The position numbers were made by a program, and so were the translations under genes. From Actinomycetota bacterium (GTDB taxonomy: Bacteria > Actinomycetota > Actinomycetes > Actinomycetales > Microbacteriaceae), in the NCBI GenBank assembly GCA_020160915.1, contig JAIUPK010000008.1, positions 1 through 64,000 of the forward strand: a stretch of DNA of 64,000 nucleotides. Reading direction: 5' to 3'. The number at the start of each line of letters is the position of its first letter. The stretch's first letter is position 1. Of the stretch, positions 40,459-50,596 are shown one piece after another. The notes below the pieces were generated by a model. The model was not told the DNA's origin and searched no databases. It worked only from the letters and a program-made list of their open reading frames with translations.

Positions 40459-40938
40459 TCAGCCGAGCAGTCGTGCGAGCTCTGATAGTGCTTCGGAGAC
40501 GGTCGCCGAACGGATGTCGGCACGACTTCCCGTCAGGCTGAGCCGCTTCACGCTCACATCGCCGCCGATCGCGAAGCCGAGGTACACGGTGCCCACGCCC
40601 TGACCGTCCTGCGGCTCGGGGCCCGCCACCCCGGTCGTGGAGATACCGATGTACGGCGGCCCGGCGGCGAGAGCGAGCGCGGCCCGCACCCCGGTGGCCA
40701 TCTGCGCGGCGACATCCGGATGCACCGCGCCGTGTTCTGCGAGGGCCCCGGCGTCCACGTTCAGCACGCTGGCCTTGAGCTCGGTGTTGTAGGCGACGAC
40801 GCCGCCCACCACCACCCGGGACGCCCCCGGAGTGTTGATCAGTTCGGCCACGAGAAGCCCGCCGGTGAGAGACTCGGCGACCGCGATCTGGTACCCGCGC
40901 TCGACGAGCGTGGCGATGATCTCGGCGGAGGTCGTCAC
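40459..40938 (-). CDS. cinA: CinA C-terminal domain protein (nicotinamide-nucleotide amidohydrolase type)
   Basis: The 159-residue protein corresponds to the CinA C-terminal domain alone, known as PncC where tested: it deamidates nicotinamide mononucleotide. Landmarks are AVAESLTGGLLVAELINTPGASRVVVGGVVAYNTELK and GISTTGVAGPEPQDGQGVGTVYLG. The GTG at 40938 overlaps the pgsA stop (GTGA). The longer frame is a pgsA shadow. Confidence 0.92.
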   Translation of the reverse strand: MTTSAEIIATLVERGYQIAVAESLTGGLLVAELINTPGASRVVVGGVVAYNTELKASVLNVDAGALAEHGAVHPDVAAQMATGVRAALALAAGPPYIGISTTGVAGPEPQDGQGVGTVYLGFAIGGDVSVKRLSLTGSRADIRSATVSEALSELARLLG

Positions 40939-41612
40939 TTGGACCGGTTGCCCCGCCAGGCCTGCCAGAGGTAGTCGATGCCCGTGACGACGGTGAGCAC
41001 CAGCGCAGCGCCCATGACGACCCAGTTGACCCACAGCACCCAGTCGCCGACGAGCGTGTTCAGCGGCACGAGGAACAGCGAGATCGCCACCGACTGGACG
41101 ATCGTCTTGAGCTTGCCACCGCGGGAGGCGGGGATCACGCGGCTGCGCAGCACCGCGAAACGGAACGCCGTGATGCCGAGCTCGCGCACGAGGATGACGA
41201 TGGTCACCCACCACCAGAGCTCGCCGAGTACCGACAGCATGATCAGCGCGGCACCGGTGAGCACCTTGTCCGCGATCGGGTCGAGGATGATGCCCACGTT
41301 GGTCACGAGGTTGCGACTGCGCGCGAGCGAGCCGTCGACACCGTCGGTTGCGATCGCGAGGATGAACAGGCCGGCCGCGACCCAGCGCAGGACTCCGTGC
41401 TCCCCGTTGTCTGCGGCGAGGAGCCAGACGAAGACCGGAGCGAGCAGGATTCGGGCGACCGTGATGATGTTCGCGACGTTGCCGTTGGACGCCTTGGTGT
41501 CGCCGTGGCTGGCCACTCGGCCCTTCATCGACTCCTTGACCGCATCGGCGCGCTTGGCGTGCACGGATCTGAGATCCGGTGACTCCTGGGGGACTTCCGA
41601 CTCAGGAACCAC
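40935..41612 (-). CDS. pgsA: CDP-diacylglycerol-glycerol-3-phosphate 3-phosphatidyltransferase
   Basis: PgsA makes phosphatidylglycerol phosphate in the membrane. The CDP-alcohol phosphotransferase motif D-x2-DG-x2-AR-x8-G-x3-D-x3-D appears as DGVDGSLARSRNLVTNVGIILDPIAD. About six transmembrane helices span residues 48-215. The N-terminal 45 residues are polar, so a start later than GTG 41612 is possible; GGAG lies nine bases before that GTG. The gene follows ftsK after six bases. Confidence 0.94.
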   Translation of the reverse strand: MVPESEVPQESPDLRSVHAKRADAVKESMKGRVASHGDTKASNGNVANIITVARILLAPVFVWLLAADNGEHGVLRWVAAGLFILAIATDGVDGSLARSRNLVTNVGIILDPIADKVLTGAALIMLSVLGELWWWVTIVILVRELGITAFRFAVLRSRVIPASRGGKLKTIVQSVAISLFLVPLNTLVGDWVLWVNWVVMGAALVLTVVTGIDYLWQAWRGNRSK

Positions 41613-41618
41613 GCGCGT

Positions 41619-44315
41619 CTACTCCCGATCGGTCAGCTTCCAGGCGTCTTCGTCCGAATCGCCGTCTACGACATCGTAACCGCTCAGGGAATCCTCGACC
41701 GCGTCACGAATAGCCGGTGCATCGTCGGCGCCGCGAAGGCGCGCAAGCACCCCGGGAAGCTGCTCGGCGGTCACCAGCACGTCACGGGCCTTGGAACCCT
41801 CCGACGGCCCGACGATCTCGCGCGACTCGAGCAGATCCATGAGCCTGCCGGCCTTGGCGAAGCCGACCCTGAGCTTGCGCTGGAGCATCGAGGTCGACCC
41901 GAACTGGGTGCTCACCACGAGCTCGGCAGCCGCCAGGAGCAGTTCGAGATCGTCGCCGATGTCGGCGTCGATCTGCTTGCGGGTGGCTTCGGCGGCGACA
42001 TCCTCGCGGTACTCCGGCCGGGCCTGGGCGATCACGTGCTGCACGACCGCGTTGACCTCGGCCTCGGACACCCACGCGCCCTGCACGCGGATCGCCTTCG
42101 AGGCCCCCATCGGCAGGAACAGCGCGTCGCCCTGCCCGATGAGCTTGTCGGCCCCGGGCTGGTCGAGGATGACGCGGCTGTCGGTCATGCTCGACACCGC
42201 GAACGCCAGCCGCGACGGCACGTTGGCCTTGATCAGGCCGGTCACCACGTCAACCGACGGGCGCTGGGTCGCGAGCACCAGGTGGATGCCTGACGCCCGG
42301 GCCAGCTGGGTGATGCGCACGATCGAGTCCTCGACGTCGCGTGGCGCGACCATCATGAGGTCGGCGAGCTCGTCGACGACGACCAGCAGATACGGGTACG
42401 GCGACAGTTTGCGCTCACTCCCGGCCGGCAGCACGATCTCCCCTGCCACCACCGCCCGGTTGAAGTCGTCGATGTGGCGGAAGCCGAAGCTCGCCAGATC
42501 GTCGTACCTCATGTCCATCTCCTTCACGACCCACGCCAGCGCCTCTGCCGCTTTCTTGGGGTTCGTGATGATGGGCGTGATGAGATGCGGCACGCCCGCG
42601 TAGATGGAGAGTTCAACGCGCTTGGGGTCGATGAGCACCATGCGCACCTCGGCGGGCTTGGCCCGCATGAGGATGGAGGTGATCATCGAGTTGACGAAGC
42701 TCGACTTGCCCGAGCCGGTGGAGCCGGCCACGAGCAGATGCGGCATCTTGGCGAGGTTGGCGACGACGAAGCCGCCCTCGACGTCCTTGCCGAGTCCGAT
42801 GGTCATCGGATGCAGGCTCGAGGTGCTCGCGCCCGAGCGCAGCACGTCACCGAGCGAGACGATCTCGCGGTCCTTGTTGGGGATCTCGACGCCGATGGCG
42901 CTCTTGCCCGGGATCGGCGACAGGATGTTGACCTCGTTGCTGGCTACGGCATAAGAGATATTGCGAGCAAGAGCGGTGACCCGCTCGACCTTGACTCCCG
43001 GGCCGAGCTCGAGCTCGTAGCGGGTGACCGAGGGGCCACGGCTGAATCCGGTGACCTGCGCGTCGACCTGGAACTGCTTGAGCACCTCGGTGATGGCCGC
43101 TACCACTTCGTCGTTGGCGGCAGAGTGCTTCTTGGGCGGCGTTCCCGGCGTCAGAAGGGATGCCGCGGGCATCCGGTACACGGCCGTGGGCTGCTTCGGC
43201 CTGGTCGGCACCGCGCCGTCGAACTCGCCCGCCTCGCCCTTCTCGCTCGCCTTGGTCACGAACCCGGGCAGCAGACCGGGGCCGTCCTCGCGGAGGCCGG
43301 TCGCGCCGGTCTCGACCTCGCCCGTGAAGCGCTTGACCGCCTCTTCGGCCTTGAGGAGATCCTCGAGCAGGTCGATGCCGAATTCGTCCTCCGCGACAGG
43401 CGATGACGGCACCGGCGCGATGACCTCGGTCACGGGCTCGCGTGAGATCACCGGGCTGTCGAAGGCCGGCTCCCCCGCGCTCGGGGCCTTGTTGCGCCGC
43501 CACCACGGGATGCTCGCGGGATCCTCGTCGATTCCCAGATCGCTCAGGCTGCCGAACTCGACCGAATCATTGCGGGCGGCCTTTGCGGCAGCGCGCTCCG
43601 ACTCGTCGGGAAGCTGAGCGCCGAAGAGGTAGGCGTAGAGCTCGCGCAGGCGAGATCCGATGCGATTCGGCGGCGTCTTGGTGATGATGAAGAGGGAGAG
43701 CACCAGCAGAAGGATGACCACCGGTGCGGCAAACACCGCGGTTCCGACGTACAGCAGCGGGCTGGCGAGCACCCACCCGACGATTCCGCCGGCCCTCGCG
43801 AGCGACTCCATGCCCTGCGTGGGCTGCGGCTGACCGCCGAAGATGTGGCACAAACCGCTGATGGTCGTGATGAGCAGCGTGACGCCAATGCCGATGCGGG
43901 TGTTGTCGTGAACGCTCGACGGCTGCCTGAACAGCCAGATCGCGAACAGCAGCATGATCACCGGCAGGGCGAACGCGACGCGACCGAACAGCCCGCCGAA
44001 CGTGTAGGCATCGAGGGCGATCGCCACGGGATCGGTGGGGTTGAACCACTCCACGACCGCACCGATGACGGCGAGAACGAAGATGAGGAAGGGAACACCG
44101 TCACGGCGCTCCTCCTTGGCGAGGGTCTCCTTGCCGAGCACACGGAAGGCGCCGCCCGCAGCGTGAGCCAGACCCATCCAGGCCTTGGTGAACACGCCGG
44201 GCTCTTCCACGACGACCTGCTTGCCCCGAGGAAGACGTTTCGTGGGCTGGTTGCCGCGACCGCGCGCGGCCGGTGTCGCGCGGGCGCGCGACGTCGACCT
44301 GGTGCTCGTAGCCAT
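41619..44315 (-). CDS. ftsK: DNA translocase FtsK
   Basis: FtsK pumps chromosome termini through the septum. The 898-residue protein has a basic N-terminus, four to five transmembrane helices (about 75-240), an acidic/Pro-rich linker and an alpha-beta-gamma motor: Walker [11 protein letters not shown], Walker [14 protein letters not shown], and [15 protein letters not shown]. The C-terminal winged-helix gamma domain ([39 protein letters not shown]) reads KOPS-like polarity sites. ATG 44315 has GGAG four bases upstream. Confidence 0.97.
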   Translation of the reverse strand: MATSTRSTSRARATPAARGRGNQPTKRLPRGKQVVVEEPGVFTKAWMGLAHAAGGAFRVLGKETLAKEERRDGVPFLIFVLAVIGAVVEWFNPTDPVAIALDAYTFGGLFGRVAFALPVIMLLFAIWLFRQPSSVHDNTRIGIGVTLLITTISGLCHIFGGQPQPTQGMESLARAGGIVGWVLASPLLYVGTAVFAAPVVILLLVLSLFIITKTPPNRIGSRLRELYAYLFGAQLPDESERAAAKAARNDSVEFGSLSDLGIDEDPASIPWWRRNKAPSAGEPAFDSPVISREPVTEVIAPVPSSPVAEDEFGIDLLEDLLKAEEAVKRFTGEVETGATGLREDGPGLLPGFVTKASEKGEAGEFDGAVPTRPKQPTAVYRMPAASLLTPGTPPKKHSAANDEVVAAITEVLKQFQVDAQVTGFSRGPSVTRYELELGPGVKVERVTALARNISYAVASNEVNILSPIPGKSAIGVEIPNKDREIVSLGDVLRSGASTSSLHPMTIGLGKDVEGGFVVANLAKMPHLLVAGSTGSGKSSFVNSMITSILMRAKPAEVRMVLIDPKRVELSIYAGVPHLITPIITNPKKAAEALAWVVKEMDMRYDDLASFGFRHIDDFNRAVVAGEIVLPAGSERKLSPYPYLLVVVDELADLMMVAPRDVEDSIVRITQLARASGIHLVLATQRPSVDVVTGLIKANVPSRLAFAVSSMTDSRVILDQPGADKLIGQGDALFLPMGASKAIRVQGAWVSEAEVNAVVQHVIAQARPEYREDVAAEATRKQIDADIGDDLELLLAAAELVVSTQFGSTSMLQRKLRVGFAKAGRLMDLLESREIVGPSEGSKARDVLVTAEQLPGVLARLRGADDAPAIRDAVEDSLSGYDVVDGDSDEDAWKLTDRE

Positions 44316-44444
44316 GCGCTCCACGGTACCTGCGGGGTACGTCAGTGGGCGGTAGCCACGCTGCAATCCCGACTCACCGAACCTCAGTACCGAATCGCGT
44401 CAGTGACCCTGAGCCAGGCGACCACGGCTCTTCACGCAGAGTGC

Positions 44445-46103
44445 TCAGCTAGTCGCCGACGGCTCCTCGACGGCCACCCAGGCGGTCGTGTCGGTCGGCA
44501 GCAGTCCATCGTCGAGTTCACCGCTGGTCACCAGCAGCGTGCCCTCGGGAAGGGCGACCGCGGCGGTGCCGAAGTTGGTGATGCAGTGCCATCCGTTTCC
44601 TCGGCGGAATAGCAGCACCTCGGGCGAACTTGCCACCCACTCGAAGGCCTCGGTGGTGGCGAACTGGCGGCGCAGGCGCAGTGCGGTCCGATAGAGCTCG
44701 AGGGTCGAACCCTCGGCACCATCCTCTGCCTCGACGGATGACGCGCCGAACCAACTCGGCTGGGGCAGGTGCGGCGCCGCGGTGCCGAACCCGAACGACG
44801 GGCCGGAGGTTGTCCACGGCAGCGGCACGCGGCATCCATCCCTGCCCTTGTGGAGCTCGCCCGTTCGCTTGAAGATCGGATCCTGCAGTGCCTCCGCGGG
44901 AAGGTCAGCCACCTCGTGCAGGCCGAGCTCCTCACCCTGGTAGATGTAACTCGATCCCGGTAGCGCAAGCATGAGGAGGGTCGCGGCCCGCGCGCGACGC
45001 AGACCGAGGTCGCGGTCGATCTCGGGGTCGTGCCCGTCTGAGTCCACCCACCGGGTGCCGTCATCCCCGGGCGGGAGCGCGAGCCGACTCGCGTGCCGCA
45101 CCTTGTCGTGGTTGGAGAGCACCCACGTCGATGACGCACCCACGCCCTCCGCGAGCAGGACGTTGTCGGTGATTACCGTGCGATAGGTCTCGACCTGCCA
45201 CGGGCTCACGAGGAGGTCGAAGTTGAACGCCTGCCCGAGGGAGTCCGGCCGGGCGTAGAGCATGCGCCGCTCGGCTCGCACGTAGGCCTCGGCGACAGCG
45301 ACGCGCGGCGGGTCGTACTCGTTGAAGACCTCGCGCCACGACCGGTAGATGTCGTGCACCTCATTGCGATCGAAGAGCACATCGTCACCGGTCAACGGGT
45401 TGTCGAAGTCGATGAAGGCGGCCTTGGAACGCAGCGGCTCGGTCAGGTCCTTGGTGAGGGCGTGGGCGACGTCGATCCTGAAGCCGTCGACGCCGCGATC
45501 GCTCCAGAATCGCAGGGTCGTGAGGAAGTCCTCGCGCACCTCAGGGTGATCCCAGTTGAAGTCGGGCTGCTCGGGCGCGAAGAGATGCAGGTACCAGTCA
45601 CCATCGGGCAGCCTGTCCCACGCTGTCGGTCCGAAGTGCGAAGGCCAGTCGCTCGGGGGCAGCTCACCGTGCTCGCCGAGACCCTTGCGGAAGATGTAGC
45701 GCTCGCGCTCCGGCGATCCCGGGCCCGCGGCAAGCGCAGCCTGGAACCACTCGTGCTGGTCGCTCGAGTGGTTCGGCACGATGTCCACGAACATCCGGAT
45801 GCCCACTGCATGGAGCGCAGCGATGAGCTCGTCGAAGTGCTCCAGGGTGCCGAGCTTCGGGTCGACCTCGCGGTAGTGGGCGACGTCATAGCCGCCGTCA
45901 GCGAGTTCGGACGGATAGAACGGGCTCAGCCACACTGCATCGATGCCGAGGCTGGCCAAATACGGCACCCGACTCGTGATGCCCTTGAGGTCTCCGAGGC
46001 CATCGCCGTCCGCGTCGGCGAAGCTGCGCGGATAGATCTGGTAGATCACGGCCTGGCGCCACCAGTCAGGATCCTTCGAGAGTACGTCGTTGTCTGCAGC
46101 CAC
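44445..46103 (-). CDS. GH13 alpha-glucosidase / oligo-1,6-glucosidase
   Basis: The 552-residue cytoplasmic enzyme hydrolyses alpha-glucosidic bonds of short maltodextrins or similar sugars. Conserved GH13 regions: DIVPNHSSDQHEWF, nucleophile Asp in GFRIDVAHAL, acid/base Glu in VAVAEAYV and transition-state Asp in LSNHDKVRH; QPDFNWDHPEVRED is typical of actinobacterial alpha-glucosidases. GTG at 46103 is probably the first base of a leaderless mRNA. A LacI-type operator upstream implies sugar-induced expression. The regulator and a sugar transporter are not in the window. Confidence 0.92.
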   Translation of the reverse strand: MAADNDVLSKDPDWWRQAVIYQIYPRSFADADGDGLGDLKGITSRVPYLASLGIDAVWLSPFYPSELADGGYDVAHYREVDPKLGTLEHFDELIAALHAVGIRMFVDIVPNHSSDQHEWFQAALAAGPGSPERERYIFRKGLGEHGELPPSDWPSHFGPTAWDRLPDGDWYLHLFAPEQPDFNWDHPEVREDFLTTLRFWSDRGVDGFRIDVAHALTKDLTEPLRSKAAFIDFDNPLTGDDVLFDRNEVHDIYRSWREVFNEYDPPRVAVAEAYVRAERRMLYARPDSLGQAFNFDLLVSPWQVETYRTVITDNVLLAEGVGASSTWVLSNHDKVRHASRLALPPGDDGTRWVDSDGHDPEIDRDLGLRRARAATLLMLALPGSSYIYQGEELGLHEVADLPAEALQDPIFKRTGELHKGRDGCRVPLPWTTSGPSFGFGTAAPHLPQPSWFGASSVEAEDGAEGSTLELYRTALRLRRQFATTEAFEWVASSPEVLLFRRGNGWHCITNFGTAAVALPEGTLLVTSGELDDGLLPTDTTAWVAVEEPSATS

Positions 46104-46111
46104 AATCGTTG

Positions 46112-46131
46112 ATGCTACGGCAAGCGCTTGC
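46112..46131 (-). promoter_or_regulatory. LacI-family operator with -10 element of the alpha-glucosidase gene
   Basis: GCAAGCGCTTGC (46120-46131) is a perfect 12-base palindrome of the LacI/MalR class. On the minus strand TAGCAT (complement 46112-46117) follows at once and would start RNA at or next to the GTG at 46103. The operator sits in the promoter spacer, so binding should block polymerase. Confidence 0.7.
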
Positions 46132-46139
46132 AGTACGCT

Positions 46140-46616
46140 CTAGTCGCTGCGCCGGGTGTACAGCATCGTGGTTGCGTCTCCGACCCTGCCCACCGGCACG
46201 AAACCGCTCTTGCGGTAGAGCTCCAGGGCCGGGTTGCCGTCTTCGACGCTCAGGCTGAGGCTGACCGGGGATGCCGCGAGCATCGCGTTCAGCAGCGCCC
46301 GGCCAATACCCTCCCCGCGCCGACCCGCCACAACACCGATGCTGAGCTCCGGGATGTCCTCGGCGACGAACCCGTAGCCGGGGTCTGCCGCCGTGAAGTA
46401 GCGCGACCAGACGGCGCCGGCATCCTGCCCTTCGCGCTCGGCGATGAAGCCGAGGTCGGTGTCGCGAGGAAAGCCGGCGAGGTATTTCTGGAAGGTGGGG
46501 TCGGCGTGCCAGAACTCGGCGCCCTTGACGGCCTCCGGGTTCCAGTCAGCTGCGATCCCGAAGACCTCTTCGAGAAAGGGGAGGTCGGCCGCGGTGGCGC
46601 GGCGCGTGGTGGTCAT
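46140..46616 (-). CDS. GNAT family N-acetyltransferase
   Basis: The 158-residue protein has the acetyl-CoA motif A VVAGRRGEGIGRALLNAML and motif B SVEDGNPALELYRKSGFVPVGR. Substrate cannot be told. It lies 20 bases after RNase J on the same strand and ends 36 bases before the glucosidase start; it is not part of the conserved rnj-ftsK backbone. Confidence 0.88.
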   Translation of the reverse strand: MTTTRRATAADLPFLEEVFGIAADWNPEAVKGAEFWHADPTFQKYLAGFPRDTDLGFIAEREGQDAGAVWSRYFTAADPGYGFVAEDIPELSIGVVAGRRGEGIGRALLNAMLAASPVSLSLSVEDGNPALELYRKSGFVPVGRVGDATTMLYTRRSD

Positions 46617-46636
46617 GGCGCGAGTGGTCGGGGCCC

Positions 46637-48313
46637 TTAGGCCTCGATCACGACCGGCACGATCATCGGGCGGCGGCGGTGCTGGGTGTTGACCCAGCGG
46701 CCGACGGTGCGGCGGATGACCTGCGCGAACGCGTGCGGATCACGGGTGCCGTTCTCCGCGGCGTCCGTCAGAGCCTTGATGATCTGGGGAAGCACCGCAT
46801 CGAAGACGTTCTCGTCCTCGGCGAAGCCGCGCGCCTGAATCTCGGGCCCGACGATCACCTTGCCGGTCTGCGGGTCGACGGCGACGAAGATCGAGATGAA
46901 GCCCTCCTCGGCGAGGATGCGGCGGTCCTTGAGGTCGGCATCCGTGATCTCGCCGACGCTGGAGCCATCGACGTAGACGTAGCCGAGGTCGAGCTGACCG
47001 ACAACCTTCGCGACGCCATCCCTCAGGTCGATGACGGTGCCGTCCTCGGCGATGATCGTGTTCTCCTCGGGCACCCCGGTCTGGATCGCGAGGTTGGCGT
47101 TGGCGACGAGGTGGCGCTGCTCGCCGTGCACCGGAAGCACGTTCTTCGGCTTCAGGATGTTGTAGCAGTAGAGCAACTCCCCCGCGGCCGCGTGGCCCGA
47201 CACATGCACCCTCGCATTGGCCTTGTGCACCACAGTCGCGCCCAGCTTCATGAGGCCGTTGATCACTCGGTAGACCGCGTTCTCGTTACCGGGGATGAGA
47301 CTGGATGCCAGGATCACCGTGTCACCCTTGCCCACCTCGATCTGGTGCTCGAGGTTGGCCATGCGCGCGAGCACCGCCATGGGCTCGCCCTGGCTGCCAG
47401 TCGACATGTAGACGAGCTGGTTGTCGGGAAGATCGACGGCCTTCTTCGCGTCGATCAGCACGCCGTCGGGAACCTTGAGGTAGCCCAGCTCGGCGGCGAT
47501 GCCCATGTTGCGCACCATCGAGCGCCCCATCAGCACCACCTTGCGCTTGTTGGCCACCGCCGCATCGAGCACCTGCTGCACGCGGTGCACGTGGCTCGAG
47601 AAGCTGGCCACGATCACCCGACGGGGTGCCTTGGCGATGACGGCCTCCAACACGGGACCGATGTCGCGCTCGCTCGGGGTGAACCCCGGGACATCCGCAT
47701 TCGTCGAATCGGGCAGGAACAGGTCGACGCCGGCCTCGCCCAGGCGCGCGAACGCCCGCAGGTCGGTGATGCGGTCGTCGAGGGGCAGCTGGTCCATCTT
47801 GAAGTCACCCGTGTGCAGCACGACGCCAGCCCTCGTCTTGATGGCGACCGCGAGCGCGTCGGGAATCGAGTGGTTGACCGCCACGAACTCGAGGTCGAAC
47901 GGGCCGAGCGTCTCGTGCTGGCCCTCGCTGACCGTGAGCGTGTAGGGCGTGATGCGGTGCTCCTTGAGCTTCGCCTCGATGAGCGCGAGCGTCAGGGTCG
48001 AGCCGATGAGCGGGATGTCGCCCTTCAACTTGAGCAGGTACGGCACGGCCCCGATGTGGTCCTCGTGACCGTGGGTGAGCACGATTCCCAGCACGTCGTC
48101 GAGGCGGTCGCGGATCGGCGAGAAGTCCGGAAGGATCAGGTCGACGCCCGGCTGATTCTCCTCGGGGAAGAGCACCCCGCAGTCGACGACAAGGATCTTG
48201 CCGTCGATCTCGAAGGTCGTCATGTTGCGACCGATCTCGCCGAGACCGCCGATCGGCGTGACGCGGAGAGTTCCGGGGGCGAGCTGGGGAGGGGTGAACA
48301 CTGAGGCTGGCAT
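46637..48313 (-). CDS. rnj: Ribonuclease J
   Basis: RNase J is a metallo-beta-lactamase nuclease with 5'-exo- and endonuclease activity in mRNA and rRNA processing. The 558-residue protein has the zinc motif HGHEDHIGA, VVLHTGDFKMDQ, the beta-CASP motifs SFSSHVHRVQQV and VHVSGHAAAGEL, and a C-terminal domain. ATG 48313 lies 22 bases after the dapA stop; upstream codons are dapA shadow. Linkage dapA-rnj is conserved in actinobacteria. Confidence 0.96.
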   Translation of the reverse strand: MPASVFTPPQLAPGTLRVTPIGGLGEIGRNMTTFEIDGKILVVDCGVLFPEENQPGVDLILPDFSPIRDRLDDVLGIVLTHGHEDHIGAVPYLLKLKGDIPLIGSTLTLALIEAKLKEHRITPYTLTVSEGQHETLGPFDLEFVAVNHSIPDALAVAIKTRAGVVLHTGDFKMDQLPLDDRITDLRAFARLGEAGVDLFLPDSTNADVPGFTPSERDIGPVLEAVIAKAPRRVIVASFSSHVHRVQQVLDAAVANKRKVVLMGRSMVRNMGIAAELGYLKVPDGVLIDAKKAVDLPDNQLVYMSTGSQGEPMAVLARMANLEHQIEVGKGDTVILASSLIPGNENAVYRVINGLMKLGATVVHKANARVHVSGHAAAGELLYCYNILKPKNVLPVHGEQRHLVANANLAIQTGVPEENTIIAEDGTVIDLRDGVAKVVGQLDLGYVYVDGSSVGEITDADLKDRRILAEEGFISIFVAVDPQTGKVIVGPEIQARGFAEDENVFDAVLPQIIKALTDAAENGTRDPHAFAQVIRRTVGRWVNTQHRRRPMIVPVVIEA

Positions 48314-48335
48314 CAGTGCCGAGCCTACCCGTTGG

Positions 48336-49313
48336 CTAGCGGGTGGTGCCCGCGACCTTCGGAAGCGCTCCCCCGGCGGCCGCATTGCGGTCGGGCCGGA
48401 AGTTGTCGAAACTCACGCCGGGGATGTCCTGCACGAGGTCGATCTCGTCCTCGATCTGAGCGGCCTCCCACTCCTCGGGACCCACGAGCGGCAGGCGCAC
48501 GCGAGGGCTGGTGATGCGACCGAGCCCATGCAGGATGTACTTCGTCGCGACCGTACCGGGAACGTGCGTCATGGTCGCGCGCACGAGCGGCTCGAGCGAC
48601 TTGTGGGCCGCCGTGGCGGCCTTGAGGTCACCCGCGTTGACGGCATCCACGATGTGGCGGTAGGGCATCGGAGCGATGTTCGCCGTCACGCCGATGAGCC
48701 CGGTGGCGCCGATCGCGAGGCTCGGCAGCACAAGGGCGTCGTCGCCGCAGAAGTAGTACAGGTCGGTCTGGTTGAGCACGCGACTCACCTCCGCCAGGTC
48801 GCCCTTGGCGTCCTTGACGGCAACGATGTTCGGGTGCTTCGAGGCGCGCAGGATCGTCTCGTACTTGATCGGCACGCCGGTGCGCCCGGGGATGTCGTAG
48901 AGGATCACGGGGAGGTCCGTCGCGTCCGCGATCATACGGAAGTGGGTGAGGATGCCCGCCTGCGTGGGCTTGTTGTAGTACGGGGTAACGATCATGTTGC
49001 CGTCGGCGCCCGCCTTCTCGCTCTTCTTGGCGAGTTCGATGGCGTGGGCGGTCTCGTTTGATCCGCCGCCCGTGATGACCTTCGCCCGGTCACCGGCGAC
49101 CTTCTTCGCGACCTCGACGAGCTTGACCTTCTCCGGGTCGGTGAGAGTGGATGTCTCGCCCGTCGTTCCGGTAACGACGATGCCATCGGCACCGTTCGTG
49201 ATGACGTCGTCGATGTGCTTCTCGACGTCGGTCCAGTTCACTTCGCCGTCGCTGTTGAACGGCGTGACGAGTGCGACGAGCACCTGGCCGAAAGGGTTGG
49301 GAAGGGTAGACAC
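48336..49313 (-). CDS. dapA: 4-hydroxy-tetrahydrodipicolinate synthase
   Basis: DapA condenses pyruvate with aspartate semialdehyde. The 325-residue aldolase has VALVTPF, GTTGETSTLTDPEK, the catalytic tyrosine in ILYDIPGRTGV and the Schiff-base lysine in IVAVKDAKGD. dapB and dapF also occur in this window but in separate operons. Confidence 0.96.
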   Translation of the reverse strand: MSTLPNPFGQVLVALVTPFNSDGEVNWTDVEKHIDDVITNGADGIVVTGTTGETSTLTDPEKVKLVEVAKKVAGDRAKVITGGGSNETAHAIELAKKSEKAGADGNMIVTPYYNKPTQAGILTHFRMIADATDLPVILYDIPGRTGVPIKYETILRASKHPNIVAVKDAKGDLAEVSRVLNQTDLYYFCGDDALVLPSLAIGATGLIGVTANIAPMPYRHIVDAVNAGDLKAATAAHKSLEPLVRATMTHVPGTVATKYILHGLGRITSPRVRLPLVGPEEWEAAQIEDEIDLVQDIPGVSFDNFRPDRNAAAGGALPKVAGTTR

Positions 49314-49326
49314 GCGTTAAACGATA

Positions 49327-49364
49327 GTGGGTGGCCGCAGCGGAGAATCCGCGCGGCCACCCAC
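49327..49364. terminator. Terminator hairpin between dapA and the PLDc_N/SHOCT gene
   Basis: GTGGGTGGCCGC (49327-49338) pairs exactly with 49353-49364; the loop contains a further GCGGA/TCCGC pairing, making a long stem. It separates the upstream PLDc_N/SHOCT gene, whose transcript it ends, from dapA. Confidence 0.75.
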
Positions 49365-49377
49365 CGAAAGTTCTCGC

Positions 49378-49755
49378 CTAGGCGAGGGCCTTCTTCTTGA
49401 GCTTCTCGTACTCGGCCTCGGTGATCGTGCCCTCGTCGAGCAGAGCCTTGGCGCTCGCGATGTCCGCGGCGGGACCGCTGCCGGCGACCTGGCGGATGTA
49501 GGCGTTGGCCGCTTCATTGCGCGCCTGAGCGTGCTCCAGCTGGCGCTCGGCCATCGAGCGACCGCGAGCGATCAGGTAGATGATCGCGGCGAGGTACGGG
49601 AACACGATGAGGAAGATGAACCACAGCGCCTTGTACCAGCCGTTGAGGGCGCGATCCCGAAACAGGTCCGCGAAGATCGAGATGAGGATCATCAGGTACG
49701 CCACAAAGGCGAAGATGACGAAGACGTTCCAGATGAGCTGCCAGAGGTCGGACAT
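49378..49755 (-). CDS. Membrane protein with PLDc_N and SHOCT domains
   Basis: The 125-residue protein has two transmembrane helices (LIWNVFVIFAFVAYLMILISIFADL and WFIFLIVFPYLAAIIYLIA) in the pattern of phospholipase D N-terminal (PLDc_N) segments, then a cytoplasmic helix and a C-terminal SHOCT motif (IASAKALLDEGTITEAEYEKLKKKAL). Such proteins are usually small stress-related membrane proteins of unknown role. Confidence 0.85.
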   Translation of the reverse strand: MSDLWQLIWNVFVIFAFVAYLMILISIFADLFRDRALNGWYKALWFIFLIVFPYLAAIIYLIARGRSMAERQLEHAQARNEAANAYIRQVAGSGPAADIASAKALLDEGTITEAEYEKLKKKALA

Positions 49756-49812
49756 TGTTCCTTTTTCTATTCGAGATGGTGATTTGCTGATCCTGCCGGG
49801 TGGGCAGGAGAT

Positions 49813-50529
49813 CTACTGCGACGTGAGCTGGCCGAGAACCTCGCCAGCGGCATCCTGAACCGTCATGACGCCACCCTGCACACGTGCGCTCGCCGCCGTG
49901 AGAAGCCACGTGTCGACGCCCTCGCAGAACTTGAGGGTCGCGGCGAACGGTCCGAAGGTGATCGAGCCGTCGTCGGCGAGGGTCCAGGTCCCGTTCAGGA
50001 TGTTGCAGCCGTCGCTGCCGTGCGCGGAACCGTCGGCGGCGAGCGTGAGGAACGGGGCATCCGCCGCGTCGGACTCGACCCACTGCCCGACCGGCTTGTC
50101 CTGCGGGCCGACTGTCGGGTCGGTCGAGCGCACCAGGGTCGTGATGGTCGAGTCGGCAGAGCTCGTGATCGTCAACACGTCACCCGAGATCTGCACGTAG
50201 TCGGCCATCGCCACGGCCAGCGGCAACTGGGCGCCGTCGCAGGCCATCAACGTCGAGGGTCCGGACGTCGTGGTGAGGGCTCCGAGGTCGCCGAGCTCAT
50301 AGGTGCCCTGCACGCGGTTGCAGCCGTCTGACGCAGTCCACGTTCCGTCGTCGACGAAGGCGACGAAGGGCTGTTCCGGAGAATCGAAGGTGGAGTCGAT
50401 TGCCCACGTGCCGACGAGGGTGGCGGGCTCTACGGCCGATCGCACAGAGGCGTCGCCGGAGGAGCACGCCGTGAGGGTCGCAATGAGTGCGAGCGCCGAA
50501 ACGGCGAGCGCGGAACGGACCATGATCAT
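49813..50529 (-). CDS. Lipoprotein with two META (HslJ-like) domains
   Basis: The 238-residue precursor has a lipobox (ALIATLTACSS, Cys near residue 22). Two META repeats follow, each with the GTW/DGCN pattern: LVGTWAIDSTF ... ASDGCNRVQGTY and VGQWVESD ... GSDGCNILNGTW. META/HslJ proteins are heat- or novobiocin-linked in E. coli; their biochemical role is unclear. ATG 50529 has AGGAGG five bases upstream; an ATG two codons later is less likely. Confidence 0.85.
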   Translation of the reverse strand: MIMVRSALAVSALALIATLTACSSGDASVRSAVEPATLVGTWAIDSTFDSPEQPFVAFVDDGTWTASDGCNRVQGTYELGDLGALTTTSGPSTLMACDGAQLPLAVAMADYVQISGDVLTITSSADSTITTLVRSTDPTVGPQDKPVGQWVESDAADAPFLTLAADGSAHGSDGCNILNGTWTLADDGSITFGPFAATLKFCEGVDTWLLTAASARVQGGVMTVQDAAGEVLGQLTSQ

Positions 50530-50596
50530 TGACGCCTCCTCAGACTGTGAAAGCAAGTGTCTCAATAGGTGAAGGTTCTCGCCGACCGGTGGCGCG

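Noticed and set aside
46679..48304. 541-codon plus-strand ORF opposite RNase J
   Set aside because: Antisense shadow; the RNase J motifs on the minus strand are unambiguous.
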